From Polymorphobacter multimanifer (GTDB lineage: Bacteria; Pseudomonadota; Alphaproteobacteria; Sphingomonadales; Sphingomonadaceae): a stretch of 64,000 nucleotides of DNA. Location of the stretch: the NCBI RefSeq assembly GCF_014205635.1, contig NZ_JACIIV010000006.1, positions 62,001 to 126,000 on the forward strand, written 5' to 3'. Both the position numbers and the translations under genes were made by a program. The notes below the pieces were generated by a model that saw only the letters and a program-made list of their open reading frames with translations, made no database searches and was not told the DNA's origin. Shown here in pieces: positions 8,239 through 17,195 of this stretch. Positions within the stretch are counted from its first letter, which is position 1. Each line of letters starts with the position of its first letter.

Positions 8239-8709
8239 TCAGCCGAGCGCCTTTGCTGCGGCGAGGACGGCGGCGGCATGGCCGGGCACCTTCACCTTGC
8301 GCCAGACCTGCGCCACGCGGCCATCGCGGCCGACGAGGAAGGTGGCGCGCTCGATGCCCATGTAGCTCTTGCCGTACATCGATTTGGCGACCCAGACGCC
8401 ATAGGCCTCGGTGACAGCACCGCTCTCGTCGGCGCCGAGCAGCACGGTGAGGCCGTGCTTGTTGCGGAATTTGGCGTGGGCGGTGACGGAATCGCGCGAG
8501 ACGCCGACCACCACCGTGTCGGCAGCTTCGAACTCGGCAGCGAGGGCGGAGAAATCCTTGCCCTCGGTGGTGCAGCCGGGCGTATCATCCTTGGGATAGA
8601 AATAGAGGACCAGCTTGCGGCCGGCGAAGCGTGCGAGGCTCAGCTCGCCATCGCTGTCGGTTGGCAGGGTGAAATCCGGTGCAGCATCCCCGATTGCCAA
8701 TTCGCTCAT
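8239..8709 (-). CDS. bcp: thiol peroxidase of the Bcp/PrxQ type
   Basis: 156 residues. AhpC/TSA-fold peroxiredoxin reducing H2O2 and organic hydroperoxides. The peroxidatic cysteine is in FYPKDDTPGCTTEG near residue 46. The resolving cysteine that two-Cys Bcp proteins carry five residues later is a lysine here, and the protein has no other Cys, so it must work as a 1-Cys enzyme with an external thiol. The ATG follows the glnE stop with one base between (TGAGATG), so it is cotranscribed with glnE. Confidence 0.9.
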   Translation of the reverse strand: MSELAIGDAAPDFTLPTDSDGELSLARFAGRKLVLYFYPKDDTPGCTTEGKDFSALAAEFEAADTVVVGVSRDSVTAHAKFRNKHGLTVLLGADESGAVTEAYGVWVAKSMYGKSYMGIERATFLVGRDGRVAQVWRKVKVPGHAAAVLAAAKALG

Positions 8710-8710
8710 C

Positions 8711-11551
8711 TCAGCCTCCCTGTTCGCGTTCCAGCAGCGCTTCCCATGCCAGCCGCACCCGGCTCCTGGCCAGAGCCAAAGCGTCGACGGCGGCGGGGAA
8801 ACTTGCCGCACCCAGCGCCGTGGCGATCACTGCTTCGGTGGCGGGGGACAGGCCGCGGGTGGAACCCGCCCGGCCGATTCCGGGGGCCACCAGCCGCAGC
8901 ACCACCAGCCAGCGGGTGAGCAGGGCGAGCGCGTGCTGCAGTTCGGCGGCACGCTCGGGTTCGATGCGGCCGGCGGTGGCGAGGCGGGCGATTGCCGTGT
9001 CCATGTCGGGGGTGAGCGCCTGCGGTGTGCCGAGCTGGAGGAAATGGATGATGAATTCGAGATCGACGAGCCCGCCCGGCCCCAGCTTGACATCGTAGAG
9101 GCCGCCGGGGGGCTTGGCCCTGGCGATGTCGGCGCGCATCGCGAGGACGGCGTGGCGGAGGGTGGCGGGATCGCGCGGCTGGCCGAGCTGGGCGGCGATG
9201 ACGGCGTTGATGGCAGTGGCATCGCCCGCCACGACACGGGCGCGGGTGAGCGCCATATGCTCCCAGGGCTCGGCCTCTTCGGCCTGGTAGCGGGCAAAGC
9301 TTTCGAGGCTGACCATCATCATGCCCTTGGCGCCCCAGGGGCGGAGGCGTGTATCGACTTCGTAGAGCGTGCCTTCGGCGGTGGGCACCGAGAGTGCGGA
9401 GGTGAGCCGCTGCGCCCAGCGATTGTACCAGCGCGCGGCGGTGATGGGGGTGGCACCGTCCGACACGGCGGCGGAATTGCCTTTGAACAGGTAGATGAGA
9501 TCGAGATCCGAGGCATGGGTGAGCATGCCGCCGCCGTAGCGGCCCATGGCAAGCACGAGCGGGGCGGTGCCGGGCACCCGGCCATGGGCGGCGACCATTT
9601 CGGCGGTGACTGCGGGCACGATGGCATCCATCGCGGCATCGGCGATGGCGGCGAGGCTGCGCGCGACGGCGAGCGGATCGGCCCTGCCTTCGATGATCTG
9701 GGCGCCGAGCTGGAAGCGGCGCTCGCTGGTCCAGCGGCGCACACGGTCAAGCCGCTGCTCGAAGCTGCCGCTGCCGATGAAGCGGTCCAGCTCGGCGCTG
9801 AGCGCTGCGGCGTCGGGGAGCGGGGCGAAGGCATCGGGGGCGAGCATGACATCGAAGAGCGCGGGCGCGCGCGCGAGGGCATCGGCGAGGGTGGGGGCGA
9901 CGCCGAGCAGATGGGCAAGCAGCCCGACGAGGCGGGGATTGGCTTCGAGAAGGGCGAGGAACTGGGCGGCGGGGGGCAGGGCGCCGAAAAAGCTGTCGAG
10001 CCGCGCGGCGGCGCGGATCGGCTCGGCGGCGGTGGTGACGCCATCGATGATCGACGGCAGCAGGCGCTCGAAGGCGGCGCGCGCCGGATCGCTGCGGAGC
10101 GCACGGACGCTGCCGCTGCGCCAGCGCTCGATGAGCGGCGCGACCAGCTTGAGGTGCCTGGGGTGGCGGCGCTTGAGCCATGCGGTGGCATCGGCGGGCA
10201 CCGGCGTGGCCTCGGGGGCGGCGGCGCGGATCAGCCGATCATAGGCGGCGGCGACGGGAGACGTGACGCGCGCGAGACCGGACTGGACGCTGGGCCAGTC
10301 GGGCGCTCCGCAGAGCCTTGCCACCGCCGCACGATCGGCGGCGAGCTTGGGGACCATGTGGGTCTGCTCGTCGCGGCGCATCTGCAGCCGGTGCTCGACG
10401 GTGCGAAGCGCCCGGTAGCTGGCGGCGAGCTGGGCAGCCTCTGACGCCTCGATGCGGTCGGCTGCGACAAGGGCTTGCAGCGCATCGAGGGTGGCGGGAC
10501 AGCGCAGGGCGGGCTCGCGGCCGCCCCAGATGAGCTGGTGGATCTGGGTGAAGAACTCGACCTCGCGGATGCCGCCGCGGCCGCGCTTGAGATCGAATCC
10601 CGGCCCGAGCTTCTGGCCGGCCTCGAAGTGATCGCGGATGCGCAAGCTGACCGATTGCACATCGCGCACCGCAGTGAAATCGAGGCTGCGGCGCCAGACG
10701 AAGGGACGGATACGCTCGAGAAAGCCCTGCCCCAGCGCCAGATCGCCACCGACGGCGCGGGCGCGGACGAAGGCGAGCCGCTCCCAGGTTTCGGCTTCGG
10801 CCTGATAATAATGCTCGGCGGCACCGATGCTCAGGCTCATCGGGGTGATTTCGCTTGCCGGGCGCAGCCGCAGGTCGACGCGCGCGACATAGCCGTCGGC
10901 GGTCTGGTCGGCGAGCAGGGCGACGGCGCGGCGGGCGATGCGGACAGCGGCCTCGTCGGGCTCCTCATGCGCGCGGCGGGGGATGCGATCGGGATCGTGG
11001 AGCAGGATGAGATCGACGTCGGAGGAATAGTTGAGCTCGCGGCTGCCGAGCTTGCCGAGCGCCAGCGCCACCAGCCCGCGGTTGGGTGCATCGCGCTCGG
11101 CAAGGGCGGCAGCGATGGCGGCATGGATCGCGGCATCGGCGAAATCGGAGAGGGCGGCGGTGACGGTTTCGAGCGGCCACAGGCCGGCGAGATCGGCCAG
11201 CGCCACGACGAGGGCCACATCGCCGCGCGCGCGGCGCAGGCGGGGAGCGAGGGTTTCGGGATCGTGGGTTTCGGGGTCGTGGGTGGCGACCATCGCCAGG
11301 GCATCGTCGATGGCGGCGGCAGGTCCGGCCTCCGAAAATTGCCGGAGGACGGCGGCGCGGCTGCGCGCCAGGCCCTTGAGAAAGGGCGAGTGGACCCAGG
11401 CGGTGGCGAGCGCTGACTGCAGCGCCGGGCCGGCGCCGGCTGGCAGCAGGGCCTCGGCATCGGCTGGGACGGCGAGGGGGGGCAGTGCGAAGTTCATGAT
11501 GGCTGCGATGCCGGGCGGGAACGTTGCTGGCAAGCCGGTGTTCATGGACAC
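8711..11551 (-). CDS. glnE: bifunctional glutamine synthetase adenylyltransferase/deadenylase
   Basis: 946 residues, normal for GlnE, which adds or removes AMP on glutamine synthetase in response to PII. Two nucleotidyltransferase domains are visible: LGKLGSRELNYSSDVDLILL (about residues 165-184, deadenylase half) and MGRYGGGMLTHASDLDLIYL in the C-terminal half (adenylylase), each with the paired Asp metal ligands. Start is GTG 11551 or ATG 11545; ATG 11497 is also possible. A small in-frame tandem duplication gives HDPETHDPET near residue 91. The stop abuts bcp. Confidence 0.95.
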   Translation of the reverse strand: MSMNTGLPATFPPGIAAIMNFALPPLAVPADAEALLPAGAGPALQSALATAWVHSPFLKGLARSRAAVLRQFSEAGPAAAIDDALAMVATHDPETHDPETLAPRLRRARGDVALVVALADLAGLWPLETVTAALSDFADAAIHAAIAAALAERDAPNRGLVALALGKLGSRELNYSSDVDLILLHDPDRIPRRAHEEPDEAAVRIARRAVALLADQTADGYVARVDLRLRPASEITPMSLSIGAAEHYYQAEAETWERLAFVRARAVGGDLALGQGFLERIRPFVWRRSLDFTAVRDVQSVSLRIRDHFEAGQKLGPGFDLKRGRGGIREVEFFTQIHQLIWGGREPALRCPATLDALQALVAADRIEASEAAQLAASYRALRTVEHRLQMRRDEQTHMVPKLAADRAAVARLCGAPDWPSVQSGLARVTSPVAAAYDRLIRAAAPEATPVPADATAWLKRRHPRHLKLVAPLIERWRSGSVRALRSDPARAAFERLLPSIIDGVTTAAEPIRAAARLDSFFGALPPAAQFLALLEANPRLVGLLAHLLGVAPTLADALARAPALFDVMLAPDAFAPLPDAAALSAELDRFIGSGSFEQRLDRVRRWTSERRFQLGAQIIEGRADPLAVARSLAAIADAAMDAIVPAVTAEMVAAHGRVPGTAPLVLAMGRYGGGMLTHASDLDLIYLFKGNSAAVSDGATPITAARWYNRWAQRLTSALSVPTAEGTLYEVDTRLRPWGAKGMMMVSLESFARYQAEEAEPWEHMALTRARVVAGDATAINAVIAAQLGQPRDPATLRHAVLAMRADIARAKPPGGLYDVKLGPGGLVDLEFIIHFLQLGTPQALTPDMDTAIARLATAGRIEPERAAELQHALALLTRWLVVLRLVAPGIGRAGSTRGLSPATEAVIATALGAASFPAAVDALALARSRVRLAWEALLEREQGG

Positions 11552-11590
11552 CGGGGCAAAAGACCTCGTCGTAACAAGTGGAGAGTGGCG

Positions 11591-11719
11591 ATGCGTGCGA
11601 TTGTGATGATGACGGCCCTGCTGGTTCTGGCAGGCTGCAACACGATTTCCGGGGCGGGCGAAGATGTGAGCTCGGCCGGCAAGGCGGTGACGAAGACTGC
11701 CGACGACGTGAAGAACTAG
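11591..11719 (+). CDS. entericidin A/B family lipoprotein
   Basis: A 42-residue protein. It starts at ATG 11591 with GGAGAG 5 nt upstream. The sequence is a signal peptide with lipobox (LLVLAGCNTISG), followed by the entericidin pattern GAGEDVSSAGKAVTKTADDV and a stop. Entericidins are tiny bacteriolytic/antidote-like outer-membrane lipoproteins; in many alphaproteobacteria they are single copies of unclear role. It sits alone between divergent glnE and convergent coq7. Confidence 0.88.
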   Translation: MRAIVMMTALLVLAGCNTISGAGEDVSSAGKAVTKTADDVKN

Positions 11720-11731
11720 TTTTCTTTCTGG

Positions 11732-12274
11732 TCAGACGCGCTCGGCGACCCGGATTGCGATCCGGCAGCCGGCGCGGATGACCGCCTGCATGACCGGAAA
11801 CCCATTTTCTCCGGCATGGCCGGTCGCGGTTTCGCGGTGCTCGGCCTCGTCGCTGCGATAGTCGGCGACCATTCCCAGCAGTTCCGGATCACTGCCATCG
11901 GCGAGTGCTGTTTCCTGCGCGCCGTAATGTTCGTCGATGACGGTTTCCACCGCGACGGTGGCGGCCATGGCGGCCTTGGGGCCGATGAGCGCCGTGGCCG
12001 CACCGAGCGCATAGCCGGCAATATGCCAGAGCGGCGAGAAGACGGTGGGGCGCACACGGCGCTGCGTCATCAGCCGGTCGAAGCCATCGAGGTGGCGCTG
12101 CTCCTGCGCTGCCATGTGCGCGATCTCGCTCGCCATGCGCGAGCGGCGGCCCATGACCGCGAGCTGCCCGGCGTAGATGCGCGCCGCACCATATTCCCCG
12201 GCCTGGTTGACGCGGATCATCGAGGCGGTGTCGACGCTTTTTGCGGCGGGACGGTCACCGGGCAGGTGCCTCAT
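11732..12274 (-). CDS. coq7: demethoxyubiquinone hydroxylase Coq7
   Basis: 180 residues from ATG 12274, which overlaps the dsbB stop as ATGA; an ATG at 12289 is the alternative. Di-iron ferritin-like monooxygenase that makes 5-hydroxy ubiquinone precursor in ubiquinone synthesis. Ligand motifs are present in order: NQAGEYGAARIYAGQ (first Glu), AQEQRHLDGFD (ExxH), VETVIDEHYG, and a C-terminal SDEAEHRETA (ExxH). The length matches the Coq7 family. Operon: yqaA-dsbB-coq7. Confidence 0.93.
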   Translation of the reverse strand: MRHLPGDRPAAKSVDTASMIRVNQAGEYGAARIYAGQLAVMGRRSRMASEIAHMAAQEQRHLDGFDRLMTQRRVRPTVFSPLWHIAGYALGAATALIGPKAAMAATVAVETVIDEHYGAQETALADGSDPELLGMVADYRSDEAEHRETATGHAGENGFPVMQAVIRAGCRIAIRVAERV

Positions 12275-12729
12275 GCTTTCAATCGCCATAGTGCCAAGGC
12301 TCCGATGATGCTTGCGATGATGAAGTTCCATCCTGCCATGGAAATGCCGAAAAGGGACCAGGGAATGGCGTCGCAGCGCACCAGCGGCGTGGCGAGGATG
12401 GCGCCGATGATGTCCGCCGTCGAACCGCCGCTGGGGGTGGTGGCGCAGCGGGTGATGCCCTCCCACCATTTCTGTTCGACGCCGGCGTGAAAGCCGGCGA
12501 TGGCGGCGTTGCCGAGCATGGCCACGGCGGCGAGGGCGGCGACCGCGCGGGACTTGAGGACCAGCGCCAGCGTCGCGAGGACGAGGGCGGCGGCGATGGC
12601 CTGACGCTGCCAGATGCACATTTCACAGGGGACGAGGCCGCCGAGATGCTCGAAGGCGAGCGCGCCGCCGAGCAGGGCGAGGCCGCCGGCGAGGACGATG
12701 GCGGCGGGTTGGGCGACGTCAGAACGCAA
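12271..12729 (-). CDS. dsbB: disulfide bond formation protein DsbB family
   Basis: 152 residues. Four-helix inner-membrane quinone reductase that reoxidises DsbA. Cys35-Cys38 (PCEMCIWQRQ) form the CxxC pair that passes electrons to quinone, and Cys95 and Cys119 (ITRCATTPSGG, LVRCDAIPWSL) form the periplasmic pair. The only in-frame start before the first helix is TTG 12729, giving an 11-bp overlap with the upstream gene; the downstream end overlaps coq7 by ATGA. No DsbA is in the window. Confidence 0.88.
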   Translation of the reverse strand: MRSDVAQPAAIVLAGGLALLGGALAFEHLGGLVPCEMCIWQRQAIAAALVLATLALVLKSRAVAALAAVAMLGNAAIAGFHAGVEQKWWEGITRCATTPSGGSTADIIGAILATPLVRCDAIPWSLFGISMAGWNFIIASIIGALALWRLKA

Positions 12730-13300
12730 AGCGCACCACGAGGAAGCCGCCGACGAACAGGACGGTGGCGGCGAGCGCAAGCTGGTTGAAATAGCGATCG
12801 ATGAGCTTCTGTGCGGCAGCACCATAGCGGCGCAGGATGAGCGCCACGAGGAAGAAGCGGCCACCGCGGCCGAGGATCGAGGCGATGATGAGCACCGGGA
12901 CCGAAAGGCTGATGCTGCCGGCGGCGATGGTGGCGACCTTGTAGGGGATGGGCAGGAAGGCGAAGGCGAGCATCCACAGGAAGCCGTTGCTGGCGATGGA
13001 GGCGGCAAAATCGGCGAATCTTTCCTCATAGCCGTAGAGCTGGAGCAAGGGCACGCCGACCGCCTGATACAGGAACGAGCCGATGAGATAGCCGAGCAGC
13101 GCGCCGAGCACCGAGGCTATGGTGGAGACGGCGGCATAGCGGATCGAGCGCTCGGGACGGGCGATCGACATGGGGATCTGCATCACATCGGGGGGCACGG
13201 GAAAGAAGCTCGAATCCGCGAAGCTGATGCCGGCTAGCCAGCGCTCGGCCTGCGGCCCGGCGGCACGAGCGAGGGTCCAGTCATAGAGACGACGCAACAC
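12719..13300 (-). CDS. YqaA/DedA-like (VTT domain) membrane protein
   Basis: 193 residues with several hydrophobic segments. The FADSSFFPVPPDVMQIPMS motif near residue 27 and the re-entrant-type FAFLPIPYKVATIAAGS in the centre are typical of the YqaA branch of the DedA/SNARE-associated (VTT) family. Members act in membrane lipid or proton homeostasis; the exact substrate is unknown. First gene of a compact minus-strand operon with dsbB and coq7. Confidence 0.87.
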   Translation of the reverse strand: MLRRLYDWTLARAAGPQAERWLAGISFADSSFFPVPPDVMQIPMSIARPERSIRYAAVSTIASVLGALLGYLIGSFLYQAVGVPLLQLYGYEERFADFAASIASNGFLWMLAFAFLPIPYKVATIAAGSISLSVPVLIIASILGRGGRFFLVALILRRYGAAAQKLIDRYFNQLALAATVLFVGGFLVVRFAF

Positions 13301-13365
13301 GGTAAACCCTCGCTCACGGTCCGAACGACCGCGCGTGGTTTAGGCGGGCAGGGCCGCCAGCGCAA

Positions 13366-14724
13366 TCAGCGCTGCGCTGCAGCAGGCGAAAGACCGGCAG
13401 CTTCGGCCATCTGCACGGTGGCGGCGGGTGCGAGGCGGCCGAGCATCTTGACGGCATAATCGAGCTGGAAATCGAGCACGCCGGCCTTTTTGAGCTCGTC
13501 GGCGGTCTGGGTGAAGCGCGGATCGGGCTTTTCGTCGGTTTCCACCAGCTTCTCGGTGCCGTCCTTCACTTCGTTGATGAGGTGGCGGGTGAGATCCGCC
13601 TCGCGGCGGCGTGGGCGCTCGCCGCGCAGCGCGTCGGACAGCTGCGGCACTGACACATCGGGCTCGATGCCGGCCTCCTGCACGCTGCGGCCCGAGGGGG
13701 TGAAGTAGCGCGCCGTGGTGATGCGCAGGCCGGTGCCTTCGCCGAGCGGGATGAGCGTCTGCACCGACCCCTTGCCGAAGCTGCGCTCGCCGATGACCAT
13801 GGCGCGGCGATGATCCTGCAGCGCGCCGGCGACGATCTCGGCGGCCGAGGCGGAGCCCTCGTCGACGAGGATGACGATGGGCTTGCCGTGCGTCAGGTCC
13901 CCGGCCTTGGCGTGGTAGCGGATGATGTCTCCCTTGGCGCGGCCGCGCTGCGAGACGATCTCGCCCTTGTCGAGGAACACGTCCGACACTTCGATCGCCT
14001 GGTCGAGCAGGCCGCCGGGGTTGGAGCGCAGGTCGATGACATAGCCCGACAGGGCGGCACCGAGCTTCTTGTCGATGGCGGCCACGGCATCGCGGGTGGC
14101 GGGGCCGGTCTGCTTGTTGAAGGTGGAAATGCGGACGATGCCGACATTGTTCTTCACTTCCCACTTCACCGGGCGGATCTGGATGACCTCGCGGGTGAGC
14201 GAGAATTGCAGCGGCTTGGCCTCGCCCTGGCGAGCGATGGTGATGGCGATCTTGCTGCCGGCAAGGCCGCGCATCCGGTCCACGGCTTCGTTGAGCGGCT
14301 GGCCGTAGATGAGCTCGCCCTCGATATGGGTGATGTAATCGCCGGGCTTTATTCCGGCGCGGGCCCCCGGCGTGTCGTCCATGGGGGCGATGACCTTGAC
14401 CGCGCCATCCTCGATGCTGACCGACAGCCCGAGGCCGCCATATTCGCCATCGGTTGTCTGGCGCATCGACGCGAAATCGCGCTGGTCGAGATAGTTGGAG
14501 TGCGGATCGAGGCTGGCGAGCATGCCGTTGATGGCGCCATCGATAAGGGTCTTGTCATCGACCTTGTCGACGTAGGTGACGCGGACCTGCTCGAACACGT
14601 CCATCAGGGCATCGAGCTGCTTGTAGGTGTCGCTCTGCGCGGCGGCGCGCACCGTGGCGGTGCCGGCGAGGGCAGCGACGCCGATACCGACGAGGAGGAT
14701 CTTCTTTTGCGGGGACATGGTCAT
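13366..14724 (-). CDS. ctpA: carboxy-terminal processing protease, S41 family
   Basis: 452 residues from ATG 14724; the open frame extends upstream to 15279 but that part is antisense to the next gene. A signal/anchor segment (KKILLVGIGVAALAG) is followed by an N-terminal helical region, a PDZ domain (GLGLSVSIEDGAVKVIAPMD ... GIKPGDYI, about residues 85-160) and the S41 catalytic core. The nucleophile Ser is in DEGSASAAEIVAG and the general-base Lys in SFGKGSVQT. It trims periplasmic proteins at their C-termini. Transcribed divergently from the beta-helix gene with 142 bp between. Confidence 0.93.
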   Translation of the reverse strand: MTMSPQKKILLVGIGVAALAGTATVRAAAQSDTYKQLDALMDVFEQVRVTYVDKVDDKTLIDGAINGMLASLDPHSNYLDQRDFASMRQTTDGEYGGLGLSVSIEDGAVKVIAPMDDTPGARAGIKPGDYITHIEGELIYGQPLNEAVDRMRGLAGSKIAITIARQGEAKPLQFSLTREVIQIRPVKWEVKNNVGIVRISTFNKQTGPATRDAVAAIDKKLGAALSGYVIDLRSNPGGLLDQAIEVSDVFLDKGEIVSQRGRAKGDIIRYHAKAGDLTHGKPIVILVDEGSASAAEIVAGALQDHRRAMVIGERSFGKGSVQTLIPLGEGTGLRITTARYFTPSGRSVQEAGIEPDVSVPQLSDALRGERPRRREADLTRHLINEVKDGTEKLVETDEKPDPRFTQTADELKKAGVLDFQLDYAVKMLGRLAPAATVQMAEAAGLSPAAAQR

Positions 14725-14866
14725 CAACGCCATCCAGAACACGACAGAAGCCGGAATGTAACACAGAAAGGCCCGAGCGCCAGACCCTGCGGGGTCGCGG
14801 TGCTGCGGCCCTTTCGCAGGGGCAGCGCACAGGCTAGACTCGGGAAAACTGCCTGGGGATACATCG

Positions 14867-16138
14867 ATGCGCCATCCTGCCCTGCTTCTCGCTGCCCTGG
14901 TCCTGAGCCTGCCGGCCGATGCGAAGACGATCACGGTGCGGCCGGGGGCCGATGACCATAGGCGGCTGCAGGAAGCGTTGATCATGGCCGCACCCGGGGA
15001 CACGATCAGCCTGGGCAAGGGGCGGTTCCGGCTGCTCAAGGGGTTGAGCCTCGATGTGGCGGATGTGACGGTGAAGGGTGCGGGGCCCGATGCGACGATC
15101 CTCGATTTCACCGGGCAGACGGGCGAGGCGGAGGGGCTGCTGATCACGGCGGGTGGCGCGTTGATTGCCGATCTGGCGGTGGAGAATGCGGCCGGGAACG
15201 GGCTGAAATCCAAGGATGTCGATGGCATCAGCTTCGTCAATTTGCGGGTGGAGTGGACCGGGGGGCCCAAGGCGACCAACGGCGCCTATGGCGTGTATCC
15301 GGTCAGCTCGAAGAATGTGCTGATCGAGCGGACGCTGGTGCGCGGGGCTTCGGATGCCGGCATCTATGTGGGGCAATCGGCGAACATCATCGTGCGGAAC
15401 AATGTGGCCGAGATGAATGTGGCGGGCATCGAGATCGAGAACAGCTACAACGCCGATGTGCACGGCAATCTGGCGACGAACAATGCCGGCGGGCTGCTGG
15501 TGTTCGACCTGCCCGACCTGCCGCAGCAGGGCGGGCATTCGGTGCGGCTTCATGACAATCGCATTGTTGCCAACAATCATGTGAACTTCGCGGCACCCGG
15601 CAATATCGTGGCGAACGTGCCTTCGGGCACCGGGATCATGGTGATGGCGAACCGCAACGTGCACATCATCGGCAATGACGTGCGCGACAACAAGGGCAAT
15701 GCCGTGATGCTGGTGGCCTATACCCAGGCGTTCACCGACAAGGCGTACAACCCGCTACCGCGCAGCGTGGCGGTGCGCGGCAACCGCTTTGCCGGCAATG
15801 GCACCGCCCCCAGCTTTCCGGGCGGGGCGGCGATTGCCGCGGCGATCGGCGGCACGATCCCGCCGGTGATGTGGGACGGGGTGGACCGGTTCACGGCACC
15901 GGGGGCTTCGGCACCCACCCCGGCGGATGGGCCGATTTATGTCAATGACGCGCCGATGCTGAGCCTGAACCTGGGCAGCTGGGGGACGCCGCTGACGGAG
16001 GCGAAGCCGAGCGTGGGGGAGGCGATGGCGATGGCGACGCTGCCCGAGCCGGATGCGATCGTGCTTCCGGCAGCACAGCTGGCGCGGGCGGCGGCGATCA
16101 AGGGTGATGCGACGCGTGCGAGTTTTGCCGCTCAGTGA
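14867..16138 (+). CDS. parallel beta-helix protein of the TIGR03805 type
   Basis: 423 residues: signal peptide (HPALLLAALVLSLPADA), then stacked right-handed beta-helix coils. Typical rungs are VTVKGAGPDATILDF, NGLKSKDVDGISFVNLRVEW, YVGQSANIIVRNNVAEMNVA and NVHIIGNDVRDNKGNAVML. As I recall the TIGR03805 family description, members occur in two-gene pairs with a second conserved exported protein; here the next gene, the SO2930-type diheme cytochrome, starts inside the stop codon (GTGA at 16135-16138). Function of the pair is unknown. A carbohydrate ligand is suggested only by the fold. Confidence 0.85.
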   Translation: MRHPALLLAALVLSLPADAKTITVRPGADDHRRLQEALIMAAPGDTISLGKGRFRLLKGLSLDVADVTVKGAGPDATILDFTGQTGEAEGLLITAGGALIADLAVENAAGNGLKSKDVDGISFVNLRVEWTGGPKATNGAYGVYPVSSKNVLIERTLVRGASDAGIYVGQSANIIVRNNVAEMNVAGIEIENSYNADVHGNLATNNAGGLLVFDLPDLPQQGGHSVRLHDNRIVANNHVNFAAPGNIVANVPSGTGIMVMANRNVHIIGNDVRDNKGNAVMLVAYTQAFTDKAYNPLPRSVAVRGNRFAGNGTAPSFPGGAAIAAAIGGTIPPVMWDGVDRFTAPGASAPTPADGPIYVNDAPMLSLNLGSWGTPLTEAKPSVGEAMAMATLPEPDAIVLPAAQLARAAAIKGDATRASFAAQ

Positions 16139-17142
16139 TCGGGCGGGTGCTTCTCGGGCTTGCGGGCGGGTTGCTGCTGGGGGCGGCGCCGGCGGGGCCT
16201 GATGTGAAGCGGCTGCTGGCGGCGGAGCCGGCGCCGACGCTGGGGGCCTATCGGCTGTTTTCCGACCGTGCCGCAAACAGCCCGGCGGCGGGGGTGGAGC
16301 GGTACACGCTCAACACGCCGCTGTTCACCGACCATGCCGCCAAGGAGCGGCTGGCGTATCTGCCAGCCGGCACGGCCGCGCGGGTGGGGGCGGACGGCAA
16401 GATCGAATGGCCGGTGGGGGCGACGCTGATCAAGCATTTCGAATATGGCGAGGGCACCAGCTTCCGGCGGCTGGAGACGCGGCTGCTGATCCGCCGTGCC
16501 GATGGCTGGGCGCCGGTCTCCTATGTGTGGAACGCGGCGGGCACCGAGGCAAAGCTGCAGCGCGCGGGCATGACGATCCCGATGACGGTGGCGATCGCAG
16601 GAAAGCTCGTCAGCTTCGATTACAATGTGCCCAACCAGAACCAGTGCAAGCAGTGCCACCAGCAGGCTGGTGCGGTGACGCCGATCGGGCCGGGGCTGGC
16701 GAACCTCAATGATGGCGTGCAGCTGCAACGCTGGGTGGCGAGCGGGCGGCTGGCGGCGCTGCCGGCCGCGTTGCCGAAGCTGGCGCGCTGGGACGATGCG
16801 GCCGAGCCGGTGGCGATGCGGGCGCGGGCCTGGCTCGATGTGAACTGCGGGCATTGCCATAGCCGGGCGGGGTTTGCCTCGAACTCGGGGCTCTACCTCC
16901 AGCACGATGAGCCCGATGCCACCCATCTCGGTGTGGGCAAGCGGCCGGTGGCGGCGGGGCGCGGCTCGGGCGGCCACAGCTTCGGGATCGTGCCGGGAGA
17001 CCCCGATGCGTCGATCCTCGTCCACCGGCTCGAATCGACCGAGGCGGGGGTGATGATGCCGCAGTTCGGACGGACGCTGGTCGACACCGAGGCGGCGGCG
17101 CTGATCCGGGCGTGGATCGAGACGATGCCGCCAGCCGCTTAG
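16135..17142 (+). CDS. SO2930-family diheme c-type cytochrome
   Basis: 335 residues from GTG 16135. Signal peptide (VLLGLAGGLLLGAAPA), an N-terminal domain with LSEYRLF-like LGAYRLFSDRAAN and YTLNTPLFTDHAAKERL, then two heme-binding motifs: CKQCH at residue 171 and CGHCH at residue 238. A late QFGRTLVDTEAAALIRAWI resembles the C-terminal helix of class I cytochromes. It matches the TIGR03806 (SO2930) family that pairs with the beta-helix protein. Expected periplasmic or outer-surface electron carrier; partner unknown. Confidence 0.85.
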   Translation: MIGRVLLGLAGGLLLGAAPAGPDVKRLLAAEPAPTLGAYRLFSDRAANSPAAGVERYTLNTPLFTDHAAKERLAYLPAGTAARVGADGKIEWPVGATLIKHFEYGEGTSFRRLETRLLIRRADGWAPVSYVWNAAGTEAKLQRAGMTIPMTVAIAGKLVSFDYNVPNQNQCKQCHQQAGAVTPIGPGLANLNDGVQLQRWVASGRLAALPAALPKLARWDDAAEPVAMRARAWLDVNCGHCHSRAGFASNSGLYLQHDEPDATHLGVGKRPVAAGRGSGGHSFGIVPGDPDASILVHRLESTEAGVMMPQFGRTLVDTEAAALIRAWIETMPPAA

Positions 17143-17159
17143 GACCAAGCCCGACAAAA

Positions 17160-17195
17160 GGGGTCCGGGGCCCGAGGCCCCGGCCGCCGGAGGCT
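17160..17195 (+). repeat. 36-bp GC-rich dispersed repeat, single arm (copy A)
   Basis: Begins GGGGTCCGGGGCCCGAGG and ends CCGGCCGCCGGAGGCT. Its reverse complement is identical over all 36 bases to 21174-21209. It contains an internal near-palindrome centred on GGGGCCCGAGGCCCC. It fills the gap between the convergent cytochrome and acyl-CoA dehydrogenase genes, ending at the latter's stop codon. Confidence 0.85.

Noticed and set aside
8615-10444. Long plus-strand open frame opposite glnE
   Set aside because: Low-complexity Gly/Ala/Glu mirror of GlnE; the minus strand carries both nucleotidyltransferase motifs.
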